From Synechococcus sp. SP2 MAG (GTDB lineage: Bacteria; Cyanobacteriota; Cyanobacteriia; PCC-6307; Cyanobiaceae): DNA of 64,000 bases. The DNA is taken from positions 121,060 to 185,059 of the forward strand of contig JAVBIX010000053.1 in NCBI GenBank assembly GCA_030756895.1, written 5' to 3'. A program made the position numbers and the translations under genes. Of this stretch, positions 27,682 through 39,354 are shown in pieces. The notes under the pieces are model-generated. The model was not told the origin of the DNA. It made no database searches and worked only from the letters and a program-made list of their open reading frames with translations. Numbering within the stretch: the stretch's first letter is position 1; each line of letters starts with the position of its first letter.

Positions 27682-28684
27682 TTCAGCTTCCGTTGCTCCA
27701 ATGCCCCCATCCCTCACAAGAGACGAGGTGGTGCCATCTCGCAAGAGAATCAAACTTCCGCCCTGGCTTGAGGTTGCCAAGCCAAGGCTGATCCCACTTC
27801 TCCTCGCCACCACGTTGGGGGGAATGGCTCTCACCGAAGGCTGGCCCCTCACCTCATCTCGGCTGGCATGCACCCTTGGTGGTGGTGCGTTAGCGGCGGC
27901 CGCCGCAGGAGTTCTCAACTGTTTGTGGGAGCAGGAGCTAGATGGACGCATGCTGCGCACAAGTGGTCGAGCGCTGCCATCTGGACGGTTGTCTCCATCC
28001 GCGGCATTTATTGGCGCAGTGTCCTGCACGCTCGCTGCAGCTGCTCTTCTCGTAAGCGGGGTGAATTGCCTTGCGGCTGGACTCTCTCTCTTAGGGCTCT
28101 GCAGTTACGTCTTGCTTTACACCGCGCTTCTTAAGCCCCGCACTTCGCAAAACATCGTGGTTGGCGGGGTTGCAGGCGCCATCCCACCCCTGGTTGGTGC
28201 GGCTGCAGCGACAGGCCACATTGGCCTGGGTGGATGGTGGCTGTTCGCGCTTGTGATGGTGTGGACTCCAGCCCATTTCTGGGCACTAGCCCTGCTTTTG
28301 CATGACGACTATCGGGCCGTTGGGATTCCAATGCTTCCAGTTGTTAAAGGACCTTTGGTCACAACGAGGGCGATTCGACGCTACGGATGGGCCACGATCA
28401 TCCTGAGCTTTTTGGGCATTTGGGCCCTGCCGGAAGGTGGTGCCTTGTACGGGCTGTTAATCCTTCCCTTCAATGGCCGCCTTCTGCAGATGGTGGAGCG
28501 TCTCGCGGCTGAACCCAACAATCGAGATCGCGCTAAGGGATTGTTTCGTTGGTCAATCCTTTATCTGTTCGGAATCTGTCTCTTGCTTGTCATGAGCCGA
28601 ATGTCTGGTTCCGCTCAGTTTGATCTCCAAGTGAGGTCAGTCTTTGACATCCTCGCCAGCGGATTTCTTCCTGTCACTTCCTAG
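27674..28684 (+). CDS. ctaB: Protoheme IX farnesyltransferase (heme O synthase)
   Basis: This 336-residue UbiA-superfamily protein farnesylates protoheme to heme O, the substrate of CtaA. Motifs include [23 protein letters not shown] in outline (the first DxxxD-type prenyl-diphosphate site), [17 protein letters not shown], and [20 protein letters not shown] at the second site. About nine hydrophobic segments follow the polar 60-residue N-terminus. The ATG at 27674 overlaps the ctaA stop by 8 bases; a frame from 27566 is antigenic overlap of ctaA and is not used. Confidence 0.95.
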   Translation: MASSASVAPMPPSLTRDEVVPSRKRIKLPPWLEVAKPRLIPLLLATTLGGMALTEGWPLTSSRLACTLGGGALAAAAAGVLNCLWEQELDGRMLRTSGRALPSGRLSPSAAFIGAVSCTLAAAALLVSGVNCLAAGLSLLGLCSYVLLYTALLKPRTSQNIVVGGVAGAIPPLVGAAAATGHIGLGGWWLFALVMVWTPAHFWALALLLHDDYRAVGIPMLPVVKGPLVTTRAIRRYGWATIILSFLGIWALPEGGALYGLLILPFNGRLLQMVERLAAEPNNRDRAKGLFRWSILYLFGICLLLVMSRMSGSAQFDLQVRSVFDILASGFLPVTS

Positions 28685-28713
28685 ATTCTTTACTCTCGCT
28701 TTTGGACGGTTTC

Positions 28714-29727
28714 ATGTCCCTGATCGTGCTCGATCACCTGGAGAAGTCTTACGGGACGATTCCAGCGCTCAGGGACTTGAGCTTGCAAGTCCCTGAAGGA
28801 TGCCTATATGGCTTGCTGGGACCGAATGGTGCTGGCAAAACCACAACACTGAGAATTCTTGCCACTCTGCTGGCTCCAGATCTTGGCGATGTCCGCATTG
28901 CTGGCCTAGATGCCTTGAAAGACCAAAGGGACATTCGACGCCTGATTGGTTATGTCGCTCAAGAGGTAGCGATTGACAAAATTCTCACCGGGCGAGAGCT
29001 CCTTGAACTTCAAGGCGACCTTTATCACCTCCGACCTAAACAGAGGAACCAACGGATCGACGAACTGATCGAGATGTTGGGCATGGATCCCTGGATCGAT
29101 CGTCGATGCGGTACTTATTCCGGAGGCATGCGTCGTCGACTTGACCTTGCGGCTGGTCTCTTACATCGCCCCCAACTTCTCATTCTCGACGAACCCACGG
29201 TCGGACTTGACATCGAAAGTCGAGCCGTGATCTGGAATGTGCTCCGTGACTTAAGGGACCAGGGCACAACGGTCTTGCTCAGCACCCATTATCTCGAGGA
29301 AGTGGAAGCACTCGCAGATCGAATGGCGATCATTGATGCCGGGACGGTAATTGCTGAGGGAACACCGAACGAACTCAAGAAACGTCTTGGAGGGGATCGG
29401 GTCACCTTGCGTGTGCGTGAGTTCAGCAACGAACAGGAAGCAGAGACCATTCGCGACTTGCTTCAACCTCTTGATGGCGTCCAGAACATCGTGATTAATC
29501 GCTCGCAGGGCCACTCTCTGAATCTTGTGGTGGATGGAGAAGCAGTCCTTCCTCGGCTTCGCCTTTGTTTGGAAGAAGCAGGACTTCCAGTGTTTGCCCT
29601 TGCCCAAAGCAAGCCCAGTCTTGACGATGTTTACCTTCAGGCCACAGGACGGACCCTGATGGATGCCGAGCTGGCCATTGCCGGTCAGCGTGATCCGAAA
29701 CAAGAGCGCAAGCAAGCCATGCGGTAA
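28714..29727 (+). CDS. ABC-2 type exporter, ATPase subunit
   Basis: The 337-residue protein has Walker A GPNGAGKTTT, the signature YSGGMRRRLD, Walker B LLILDEPTVGLD and the switch histidine in STHYLEE. The C-terminal extension after residue 220 is typical of the DrrA/ABC-2 exporter group. It precedes the matching permease gene by 39 bases. The pair sits directly after ctaB, an arrangement that could point to export linked to heme or respiration, but the cargo is unknown. ATG 28714 (MSLIVLDHL) is preferred to TTG 28702. Confidence 0.9.
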   Translation: MSLIVLDHLEKSYGTIPALRDLSLQVPEGCLYGLLGPNGAGKTTTLRILATLLAPDLGDVRIAGLDALKDQRDIRRLIGYVAQEVAIDKILTGRELLELQGDLYHLRPKQRNQRIDELIEMLGMDPWIDRRCGTYSGGMRRRLDLAAGLLHRPQLLILDEPTVGLDIESRAVIWNVLRDLRDQGTTVLLSTHYLEEVEALADRMAIIDAGTVIAEGTPNELKKRLGGDRVTLRVREFSNEQEAETIRDLLQPLDGVQNIVINRSQGHSLNLVVDGEAVLPRLRLCLEEAGLPVFALAQSKPSLDDVYLQATGRTLMDAELAIAGQRDPKQERKQAMR

Positions 29728-29766
29728 CGACCTGCTTTCACCCTCCGATTTCCATCAGTGCGCCCC

Positions 29767-30624
29767 ATGACCACACCCCTTCTTCAGATCGATACCAGCC
29801 AAGTCTCCTCCAGAGGAGCTTTGACGGAAATCATCCAGGAAACGACAGCTTTAACGCGTCGCCTGTTCGTGCAGCTCAAACGGCGACCCTCCACGCTGAT
29901 TGCCGGCGTTCTTCAGCCACTGATCTGGTTGATTTTGTTCGGAGCTTTGTTCTCTAAGGCTCCAGAGGGTCTATTGCCCGGCGGAATGAGCTATGGGCGC
30001 TTTCTGGGAGCTGGAGTGATTGTGTTCACAGCGTTCAGCGGCGCACTCAATGCGGGACTTCCGGTCATGTTTGACCGCGAATTTGGCTTTCTCAACCGAC
30101 TTCTTGTTGCGCCATTAAGAAGTCGAAGTTCGATTGTTTTCGCTTCGGTGATTTTCATCACCACGTTGAGCCTCGTGCAGAGTTTGGCGATCATGGTGAC
30201 AGCGGCATTGCTCGGTTATGGATGGCCTGGGGCTGGTGGTCTCCTGCTCGTTCTGTTCACCCTGCTGCTGTTGGTGTTCGCTGTTACGGCCTTAAGTCTG
30301 GGTTTGGCCTTTGCCTTGCCTGGTCATATTGAGTTAATTGCGGTGATCTTTGTCGCCAATCTTCCTCTGCTCTTTGCAAGCACCGCGTTGGCACCTCTCA
30401 GCTTTATGCCTGTGTGGATGGGCTGGCTAGCAGCCCTAAATCCCCTTACCTTCGCGATAGAACCAATTCGAGCAGCCTATGCAGGTCCTCTCGATCTTTC
30501 GCTGGTTCTCTTGGATGCACCCTATGGGTCAGTCACAGGACAAACCTGCTTGTTGGTCTTGACCGGGCTCACCGTGGGCCTGTTTCTCCTCATCCGACCA
30601 CTGCTCAACCGCAAACTCTCTTGA
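29767..30624 (+). CDS. ABC-2 type exporter, permease subunit
   Basis: This 285-residue protein has six hydrophobic segments after a soluble N-terminus, with PSTLIAGVLQPLIWLILFGALF, MFDREFGFLNRLLVAP (the coupling helix typical of ABC-2 permeases) and LPLLFASTALAPLSFMP. It pairs with the ATPase gene just upstream. ABC-2 exporters move polysaccharide, lipids, drugs or heme-like compounds; no substrate can be assigned. ATG 29767 is used; a GTG nine bases upstream is in frame. The next gene starts 5 bases after its stop. Confidence 0.88.
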   Translation: MTTPLLQIDTSQVSSRGALTEIIQETTALTRRLFVQLKRRPSTLIAGVLQPLIWLILFGALFSKAPEGLLPGGMSYGRFLGAGVIVFTAFSGALNAGLPVMFDREFGFLNRLLVAPLRSRSSIVFASVIFITTLSLVQSLAIMVTAALLGYGWPGAGGLLLVLFTLLLLVFAVTALSLGLAFALPGHIELIAVIFVANLPLLFASTALAPLSFMPVWMGWLAALNPLTFAIEPIRAAYAGPLDLSLVLLDAPYGSVTGQTCLLVLTGLTVGLFLLIRPLLNRKLS

Positions 30625-30628
30625 TTCC

Positions 30629-31081
30629 GTGTCTGTCTCTTCATTTCAGCCCCTGAACCCCCGCCAACTAGACCTGCAACGTCGCTTGCTGGCCGCTAAT
30701 GAATTAAGAGAAACCTCCCTCATCGCGCAATTAGAACTGCAGTGGGTGCATCGCTATGGAGTGGGCTCTCTTCCCAAGCGAACGGCTGAATCCTCCCCAG
30801 ACGCTCTTCCATCTCCCTTCATTTCAAAAGTGGGCCCAAAGATCCAAGGCCTCTCTCTCATCAGCGATTCAACGGTCGAAATAGAGACACAGGCTTTACA
30901 TGTGGCACCCCTTCCAGCTGACTCCAATGAGGATGAAGAGGCTGGGGTGATTGAAGAAGCAGCTGATCGTTCTTCCAATCCGCCACTCGCAGTCGCACCA
31001 CCTCCGATTGCACTTGGTGCTCAGCGCTTTCGTCGCTGGATGGTTGCGTCCTCAGAAGTCCAAGATTTGCAGGCTTCTTGA
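30629..31081 (+). CDS. Hypothetical protein, acidic and probably disordered
   Basis: A 150-residue protein of unknown function starting at a GTG four bases after the permease stop. The first 40 residues could form helices (QLDLQRRLLAANELRETSLIAQLELQWVHRYG). The rest is rich in Ser, Pro and Glu, with an acidic stretch (DSNEDEEAGVIEEAADR) and a basic, aromatic C-terminus (RFRRWMVASS). No membrane segment or known domain is visible. Its place between an ABC-2 permease and nanE suggests transcription with both, but nothing fixes its role. Confidence 0.6.
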   Translation: MSVSSFQPLNPRQLDLQRRLLAANELRETSLIAQLELQWVHRYGVGSLPKRTAESSPDALPSPFISKVGPKIQGLSLISDSTVEIETQALHVAPLPADSNEDEEAGVIEEAADRSSNPPLAVAPPPIALGAQRFRRWMVASSEVQDLQAS

Positions 31082-31086
31082 GGACA

Positions 31087-31788
31087 ATGCCCATTCCATC
31101 CCGCACCCAACTTGAGGGTGGCCTGATCGTGTCCGTTCAGGCTCCGGAAGGATCACCCATGCGTCATCCCGATGTGATTGCGGCCATGGCTGAAGCCAGT
31201 CTTCGCAACGGAGCAACTGGTGTGCGCCTTGAGAGCCCAGAGCACATCGGAGCTGTACGCAACCGCTGTCCTAAAGCGCTAATTATTGGCCTGTGGAAGC
31301 GCACCTTTCCAGGGAGCTCGGTTTACATCACACCTCGCTGGGACGACATCCAAGCGGTCTGGGCAGCCGGTGCTGACGTCATCGCCCTAGATGCCACGGC
31401 GCGTCAAAGGCCAGGGACGGAAGACCTTGCTGCACTGATTCAAAGATCGAAGGAAGACCTAGGAGCACCACTGATGGCAGATGTGGACTCCATCGAAAAC
31501 GGTTTGATCGCGGCATCACTGGGATGCGAATGGGTGGGCACCACCCTCTATGGATACACAGAACAAACAGCACAGCTCACTCCCCCTGGCTACGGCTTGA
31601 TCTCTCCTTTGAGAGAACAACTTCCCGACCAGGTGACGTTGATTTGTGAGGGGGGCATTCATTCGCCTGATTCAGCTCTCAAGGCCCTTGAGCATGGAGC
31701 CGATCTTGTTGTCGTTGGCACTGCGATTACTGGCGTCGACCTCCAAGTGGCCAATTACCTCAGGACCTTGAGCAGGCAGAGGGGGTGA
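31087..31788 (+). CDS. nanE: N-acylglucosamine-6-phosphate 2-epimerase (NanE)
   Basis: The 233-residue protein is a TIM-barrel NanE, which interconverts ManNAc-6-phosphate and GlcNAc-6-phosphate. It begins with LEGGLIVSVQAPEGSPM, and contains GATGVRLE, IIGLWKR, DVIALDATARQRP with the catalytic lysine region, and MADVDSIENG, CEGGIHSP and VVGTAITG at the phosphate site. ATG 31087 is preferred to TTG 31078. No nanA, nanK or nagA gene is nearby, so a sialic-acid catabolic pathway is not shown. An amino-sugar supply role for cell-envelope glycans is one possibility. Confidence 0.9.
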   Translation: MPIPSRTQLEGGLIVSVQAPEGSPMRHPDVIAAMAEASLRNGATGVRLESPEHIGAVRNRCPKALIIGLWKRTFPGSSVYITPRWDDIQAVWAAGADVIALDATARQRPGTEDLAALIQRSKEDLGAPLMADVDSIENGLIAASLGCEWVGTTLYGYTEQTAQLTPPGYGLISPLREQLPDQVTLICEGGIHSPDSALKALEHGADLVVVGTAITGVDLQVANYLRTLSRQRG

Positions 31789-31977
31789 GTCTCAAGAGAC
31801 TCGGGCTTATTGCTTAAAATTGCTTTTTTCTGCCGTCATTAGCGGAGCCTTCTTCGGTCTGCCAATCGCAGGGTTGCCGATAACAGAACTACAGGCCTTC
31901 AACAGAGAGTTGAGGAGACTGTGCCAGCCAACAGCCCCGCGAAGCTTTTTCGGTGTGTCGAATCCACGCTCGTCTGC

Positions 31978-32001
31978 TGGGATCCCTTTAAAGGGATCCC
32001 A
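31978..32001. repeat. 24-base perfect palindrome after groEL
   Basis: TGGGATCCCTTT followed by its exact reverse complement forms a perfect 24-base palindrome, 9 bases past the groEL stop on the minus strand. There is no T-run on either side, so a classical terminator is doubtful. It may be a transcript-end hairpin or a protein-binding site. Confidence 0.7.
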
Positions 32002-32010
32002 ATCGCGGAT

Positions 32011-33708
<1,698 letters not shown>

Positions 33709-33790
33709 CTACGACTACCCACTCCTCTCGGAAGTGGGGAAAGCCGAATTCATGGGCCAATGGCGCAAATGGTCTGGTTAAGGTTTGGGA

Positions 33791-33967
33791 ATGAAGGATT
33801 CCGGAGCGCTGTTCTTCGTATTCATGGCTGCAATGGCTGCAACCATGACCTTGGTTTACGTGCCACTTCGCATCTATCTCACGGCTACGGATCGCAGTCG
33901 AAGATTGAAGTTGCTTCAGCGCATTCGCCGCTTAAGAGCGGAGCTTGGTCAGCCTCTTCAGATCTAA
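33791..33967 (+). CDS. Small one-helix membrane protein
   Basis: A 58-residue product, MKDSGALFFVFMAAMAATMTL then a hydrophobic to basic transition ending with RSRRLKLLQRIRRLRAELG. One transmembrane helix with a strongly basic cytoplasmic tail is expected. ATG 33791 is preferred to TTG 33785. I do not recognise the family. It stands alone between groEL (divergent) and fabG (convergent, 3 bases away). Confidence 0.65.
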   Translation: MKDSGALFFVFMAAMAATMTLVYVPLRIYLTATDRSRRLKLLQRIRRLRAELGQPLQI

Positions 33968-33970
33968 AAC

Positions 33971-34735
<765 letters not shown>

Positions 34736-34787
34736 TTACGATCGTGTGATCGTAGGGATCGTTTGGCCTTTCAATCATCAAGGCCAG

Positions 34788-35894
34788 CTAAATGCCCCGC
34801 ATCGTTTCAATCGTGTCGATGGCATCACCCAGCAAATTACGAAATAACTCCAGCTGCTTCTGGCTCCCCATCACCACAAGAAGTTGACCAGGGCCAAGCC
34901 GTTCTTCCCCACTGGGATTTCCCTTCAAGGAGCTGCCATCACGGATTGCTAACACCATGGCCCCACTGCGCCGGCCCAGCTGGAGCTCCGACAAGCTCTT
35001 GCTAGCTAGGTGACCCACAAGGGATGGATCACGACTTAACCGAAATTCTTCAATTTCAAATTCCGAGCCAGACAACAAATCCATGAAGTCCACCGCCAGA
35101 GGCCGAAGCGCTGTTGCTGCCATCACCCTGCCCCCAGCAACGTAGGGACTCACCACAACCGTGGCTCCAGCAAGTTCGAGTTTTGCTGCCGCTTCCTCGC
35201 TATCGGCTCGAGCAATGAGCCGGCATCCAGGCTCTAGGCCTCGAGCGCTGAGCGTGACATACAGATTGGCAGCATCACTGGGCAAGGCCGCCACCAGGCT
35301 GCGGCAGCGATGAAGTCCAGCCTCAAGAAGGGTCTCATCGAGAGTGGCATCAGCCTGGAGCACAGGCAAACCGCGTTCCTCGGCCGCCTGTCGCCGAGCT
35401 GAATCCATTTCCACCACAAGTACAGGAACGGTCTCCAGGAGCAGCTGTTCGGCAATCTCTCGGCCAATGCGGCCATACCCGCAGAGAATCACATGGTTGT
35501 TCATACGCCGTAAGTTTCGGCGAAACCTCAACTCCCGCAATTGGCGGAAGTAACCAGATTCTGTCAGGCCAAGAATCTTTTGAATCGAGAGCTGCACCAC
35601 GACGATGCCTCCTGCCACGATCAAAACCGTCACCAGTCGTCCGGCCTGGGAGAGGGGTTCCACCTCTCCGTAACCAATGGTGCTGATCGTGATTAGCACC
35701 ATCCACAAGCAATCACCCCAGTCCCATCCCTCCGTGATCCGATATCCAATGGCTCCGCCCATAATCACGATGGTCAGGGCTATGACGGGTAAAAGCCATG
35801 GCCTAGCCAGCTGGCGTAGCTGAGGGCGATAAAAGCGAGAGGGGTAGCGCTGCAGCCGACGGCGTTGATGCGACCTCCGTCGTGGCTTCTTCAT
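34788..35894 (-). CDS. Potassium channel with RCK/TrkA domains
   Basis: The 368-residue protein has two transmembrane helices around residues 33-52 and 85-104 with a pore between them. The selectivity filter TIGYGE is at residues 72-77. An RCK (TrkA-N) domain follows, with the Rossmann motif GYGRIG at 139-144, and a TrkA-C-like region at the end. This matches MthK-type ligand-gated K+ channels. The first 30 residues are very basic. Its ATG overlaps the stop of the GT9 gene (TGATG, 35892-35896), an unusual partner. It may control ion balance under salt or light change, which is inference. Confidence 0.9.
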   Translation of the reverse strand: MKKPRRRSHQRRRLQRYPSRFYRPQLRQLARPWLLPVIALTIVIMGGAIGYRITEGWDWGDCLWMVLITISTIGYGEVEPLSQAGRLVTVLIVAGGIVVVQLSIQKILGLTESGYFRQLRELRFRRNLRRMNNHVILCGYGRIGREIAEQLLLETVPVLVVEMDSARRQAAEERGLPVLQADATLDETLLEAGLHRCRSLVAALPSDAANLYVTLSARGLEPGCRLIARADSEEAAAKLELAGATVVVSPYVAGGRVMAATALRPLAVDFMDLLSGSEFEIEEFRLSRDPSLVGHLASKSLSELQLGRRSGAMVLAIRDGSSLKGNPSGEERLGPGQLLVVMGSQKQLELFRNLLGDAIDTIETMRGI

Positions 35895-36724
35895 CAGAAG
35901 CCCATCGCCTGCAACACATCAGCTTCAGAAAGGGATCGGAGATCGTCATCGCCGAGATGCCGAATCACATCCCTCTTCGGCAGTTGATCGTCAGACAATC
36001 CGAGTGCCACCAATGGCACTCCGCAAAATGCTGCCAACAGACTGGTCGCAGGACAACTGGTCAACACCACGTCGGCACAGGCAATCTGCGCTGCTCTCTC
36101 TGAAAACGGGCTGTTATCTCCGAGATGAATGGTTCGCAAACCAGGAAGCTTCTCTTTGATGGTGAGCGGCAATTGCTTCCAGCATTCAGCTGGCCAATCT
36201 CCCGGCGTCGCAGCGGGTTGGAGCAACAACAAAGGACCATCTCCCTGTGGCTGCCGTTCGCGGGCTCTCTTCATCAGCTCTGCAGACAAGCTGATCCGAA
36301 ATGCCGCGGCATCCAAGCTAAGACCGATCGGAGCCAAAAATCCTGAAAGGCGTTGCGCACTCCAGCCTTCGGCCTGGCTGGCCACAGCCGTGGAGGCAAA
36401 TCCAGCCTCTGAAATCCGCGTCGGGATATGGCTCATCGACAGCATCAGGTTCACTTGACGTCCCTCAGCAAAATTGAGGCAAACCTGGAAATCTGGTTCT
36501 CGGACAGAGCCAAGAAGATTGGCCCAATCGGCCATGGTCAAACTTGCAGCAAAGTCAAAGGGAATGATTTTTTCGACCGAGGGCAGCAACGTCCACAGCG
36601 ATCGGTAGGCAGGGGAACAGGCCACTTGGATCGAAGCTCCAAGCTCGTTGGCACAGGCTGCTACGGCAGGCATACGCTCAAGCTGCTGTTGAGCTGTTCC
36701 TGGGCTTAAAACGAGAAGGCGCAT
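35894..36724 (-). CDS. Glycosyltransferase family 9 (heptosyltransferase-like)
   Basis: This 276-residue protein has GT9 features: LLVLSPGTAQQ at the N-terminus, LLLLQPAATPGDWPAECW in the donor half, TIHLGDN, and ADVVLTSCPATSLLAAFCGVPLVAL near the end. The C-terminal donor half is similar to lipopolysaccharide heptosyltransferases, but the protein is shorter than those (about 320-350), so the acceptor side may be reduced. Donor and acceptor are unknown. ATG 36724 (MRLLVLSPG) is preferred over an upstream start. It is coupled by TGATG to the K+ channel gene and is divergent from ispD. Confidence 0.8.
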   Translation of the reverse strand: MRLLVLSPGTAQQQLERMPAVAACANELGASIQVACSPAYRSLWTLLPSVEKIIPFDFAASLTMADWANLLGSVREPDFQVCLNFAEGRQVNLMLSMSHIPTRISEAGFASTAVASQAEGWSAQRLSGFLAPIGLSLDAAAFRISLSAELMKRARERQPQGDGPLLLLQPAATPGDWPAECWKQLPLTIKEKLPGLRTIHLGDNSPFSERAAQIACADVVLTSCPATSLLAAFCGVPLVALGLSDDQLPKRDVIRHLGDDDLRSLSEADVLQAMGF

Positions 36725-36796
36725 GAAACAACAGCACAAGTGGTGCGAGCTGATTGTATGGAGGCCGTTTCAGGTTGCTGAAAACAGGAGTCGCTT

Positions 36797-37474
36797 ATGC
36801 ATCTGTTGATTGCAGCCGCTGGTAGTGGGCGGCGGATGGGGGCGACCCAAAACAAGTTGCTGCTGCCCCTGTCTGGACAACCGGTGCTGGCATGGACACT
36901 GCAAGCAGCTCTTGCAGCTGAGACGATCCAATGGATCGGAATCATTGGTCAAGAGATTGACCGTTCCGCAATTCTTGCTCTCGTGGAAGGTGCCTCCAAA
37001 CCCGTCGCTTGGATTGCCGGCGGAGCCAGTCGTCAGGAGTCGGTAGAAAGGGGATTGGCCGGACTACCAGACGAAGCTCGACATGTGCTGATCCATGACG
37101 GGGCCCGATGTCTCGCCTCACCCGACTTGTTTGACCGCTGTACAGAAGCCGTTCGCGGCGGCAAGGCCGTGATTGCTGCGACCCCTGTCACCGACACGAT
37201 TAAACAAGTGGACGAATCAGGCGTGATCACAGCGACCCCGAATCGCGCAGAGCTGTGGGCGGCCCAAACTCCGCAAGCCTTTTCAGTGGATGAACTCCGC
37301 CAGGGTCATCGTGAGGCCCGCGCGAACGGCTGGACTGTGACCGATGACGCCTCGCTTTACGAGCGGTTGGGATGGCCGGTCAACGTTCTTGATGCTGGTC
37401 CCTCCAATATCAAAGTCACGACTCCTTTTGATCTCACTGTGGCTAGGGCGGTGCTGGCTGAACGCCAGGGTTAG
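36797..37474 (+). CDS. ispD: 2-C-methyl-D-erythritol 4-phosphate cytidylyltransferase
   Basis: A 225-residue IspD of the non-mevalonate isoprenoid pathway. It has [22 protein letters not shown] with the CTP-binding loop, [23 protein letters not shown] and AQTPQAF, all typical. The product feeds carotenoid, phytol and quinone synthesis. A good ribosome binding site (AGGAG) lies before the ATG. Its last 32 bases overlap the 3' end of ldcA on the other strand. Confidence 0.95.
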   Translation: MHLLIAAAGSGRRMGATQNKLLLPLSGQPVLAWTLQAALAAETIQWIGIIGQEIDRSAILALVEGASKPVAWIAGGASRQESVERGLAGLPDEARHVLIHDGARCLASPDLFDRCTEAVRGGKAVIAATPVTDTIKQVDESGVITATPNRAELWAAQTPQAFSVDELRQGHREARANGWTVTDDASLYERLGWPVNVLDAGPSNIKVTTPFDLTVARAVLAERQG

Positions 37475-38366
37475 CCCCCACGCTCAAGACACCCTGATCG
37501 CCATCGAGGGTCGCGATCGCACCAACCGGCAAGGCTGCATTTCCCCCCGGACCGTGCCCCACAAGCAGGTTGGCCACGACAGGGATCCCCAAGTCTGCCG
37601 TGCGCTCTCGCAACACCTCCTCCAAGCTGAAGCCACCAGAGTCCAACTCTTGATCGCAGCCCTGGAATCGACCGAAGCCAAGACCGGCAAGCGATTGCAG
37701 CAGACCGGCTAATCGCCACTGCGTGAGCATGCGATCAAGGCGATAAGGGGCTTCGCCAACGTCTTCAATAACCAACACAACTCCCGCCAGATCAGGAAGG
37801 AAAGGAGTCCCGATCAAATGGGAAGCCACCGTTAAATTCAGCGTTAGCAACGGGCCAACAGCCACGCCTCCCCGCCAGGGCACTCCTTGAAGATCCAGCA
37901 AAGGCTGGCCAAAGAGCACATCATGAAGTCGCCGCTGGCTCCACTCAGGTTCATCGGCGAGGGTTGTAATTAAGGGCCCATGGACCCCTCCACTCACACC
38001 TGCTGCCATGCGAGCGCAGAGCAGTGCGGTCACGTCCGAAAAACCCAGCAACCATCCTGGCTGCCAAGCGAAAGGGTGTTCCAACAACCTCGCAGCGCCC
38101 CAGCCTCCGCGAGCACAGGCCAAGAGGGAGGCATGGGGAAGCGATTGGAAATCACTCCGACGTTCGTGATCGCGTCCGGCCAGATACCCCCAGCGCCTTT
38201 GGCTGATCCCATCCGGACGGATTCGCAATCCCCAACTTCTCAGGATCGCGATCCCTTGCAAAAGGTTGTCTGTGTTGTCAAGTGCAGAGCTGGCGGCCAC
38301 GACTGCCACCTCATCACCACTCTGCAGAGGGGAAAGCAACAACTCAGACCTCTCTGTGTTGTGCAT
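37443..38366 (-). CDS. ldcA: LD-carboxypeptidase (S66 family)
   Basis: This 307-residue protein is an S66 peptidase that removes the terminal D-alanine from murein tetrapeptides, a step in cell-wall recycling. The N-terminus has [14 protein letters not shown], then [12 protein letters not shown], the nucleophile serine in [26 protein letters not shown] with the glutamate, and [17 protein letters not shown] with the histidine. ATG 38366 overlaps the UbiA gene stop (TGATG), so the pair is coupled. The C-terminal coding bases overlap ispD by 32 bases in antisense. Confidence 0.9.
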   Translation of the reverse strand: MHNTERSELLLSPLQSGDEVAVVAASSALDNTDNLLQGIAILRSWGLRIRPDGISQRRWGYLAGRDHERRSDFQSLPHASLLACARGGWGAARLLEHPFAWQPGWLLGFSDVTALLCARMAAGVSGGVHGPLITTLADEPEWSQRRLHDVLFGQPLLDLQGVPWRGGVAVGPLLTLNLTVASHLIGTPFLPDLAGVVLVIEDVGEAPYRLDRMLTQWRLAGLLQSLAGLGFGRFQGCDQELDSGGFSLEEVLRERTADLGIPVVANLLVGHGPGGNAALPVGAIATLDGDQGVLSVGANPGVQPAPP

Positions 38367-39253
38367 CAACCCAGCCGCCCGAGAACGAGACCCAGCAACA
38401 ACAGTGAGCCCAAACGCACCTGGTGACTGAAATGAAGGCCATACACCGACATAGGTTGCTGCTTAACGCTTTTGAGCGCTCGGGTGGCACGCTGCATCCC
38501 AAACGCCACCACCAACCAGAACGGCCAGAAAATCACTCCGATTCCGGCGCAGGCAGCAGAAACAGCCAGGGCCAGCATCGAGAGCGCATAGGTGACAGCC
38601 ACCACGCGCAAAACGGACGGGCCAAGGGTCAGTGCGCTGCTGTTTAAAGCCATCCGGTCGTCATCCGGACGATCCGCCATCGCGTACACCGTGTCAAAAG
38701 AAAACGTCCAAAGCAGGGTGGCAACCCAACAACCAGCCAAGGGCCAACCGCCATTGAGATCTCCGGTTTGCGCAGCCCAAGGAATCAACACCGCGAAACC
38801 CCAGCACAAGGCCAAGACCGCTTGGGGGTAAGCGAACCAACGCTTAGCGGACGGGTAGATCAAGATCGGCGGCAGGGCGAGGCAAGCCAGTACAAAGCAA
38901 AGGTTGCGCACGGAATCCGGCAAGCTCAGCACCACGATCAAACTGATGACCAGCAGCACGATCAACGCAACGACAGCCTGCGCAACGCTCAAACTTCCTT
39001 GCGCGAGAGGACGCTGCTTGGTGCGTTCCACATTGCGATCGATGCGGCGATCCCATAAGTCGTTGGCAATACAGCCAGCCCCACTCACCGCCAGGCCGCC
39101 GAGCACGATCATCACCACGAGGGCCGTTAAGGGCGGTGCATTTGGAGTGAGCCAGAGACTCCAGCCTGCTGGAATCAGCAAAATCAATCTTCCGCTGGGT
39201 TTGTTCCAACGCAACAGGGCAACCCATGGAGCCAGGGTTTGAGGAAACAACAT
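38366..39253 (-). CDS. UbiA-type 4-hydroxybenzoate polyprenyltransferase
   Basis: This 295-residue membrane protein has the UbiA motifs: NDLWDRRIDRNVERTKQRPLA (first Asp-rich site, in outline) and DTVYAMADRPDDDRM (second site), with eight or nine hydrophobic segments and the pattern RWNKPSGRLILLIPAGWSL at the start. In cyanobacteria the homolog prenylates 4-hydroxybenzoate for plastoquinone synthesis, so the symbol ubiA is used loosely; substrate specificity is inferred. ATG 39253 is preferred to TTG 39277. It lies upstream of ldcA and is divergent from ppx. Confidence 0.9.
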   Translation of the reverse strand: MLFPQTLAPWVALLRWNKPSGRLILLIPAGWSLWLTPNAPPLTALVVMIVLGGLAVSGAGCIANDLWDRRIDRNVERTKQRPLAQGSLSVAQAVVALIVLLVISLIVVLSLPDSVRNLCFVLACLALPPILIYPSAKRWFAYPQAVLALCWGFAVLIPWAAQTGDLNGGWPLAGCWVATLLWTFSFDTVYAMADRPDDDRMALNSSALTLGPSVLRVVAVTYALSMLALAVSAACAGIGVIFWPFWLVVAFGMQRATRALKSVKQQPMSVYGLHFSHQVRLGSLLLLGLVLGRLG

Positions 39254-39354
39254 GCACTTAGCGGAGCCGACTGACAAAAAGAACTCCAGTTGTTGAACCT
39301 TAAGCAGAGGTTCCTGATGCCTGTTTAGGGCAAAGTGAGTGGGCTTTCAGCGCG

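Noticed and set aside
27015..27791. 258-residue frame across ctaA and ctaB
   Set aside because: Low-complexity composition and overlap with two certain genes.
33718..33738. Inverted repeat upstream of groEL considered as CIRCE
   Set aside because: The arms and spacing do not match TTAGCACTC-N9-GAGTGCTAA; CACT to AGTG distance is 9 where CIRCE has 11.
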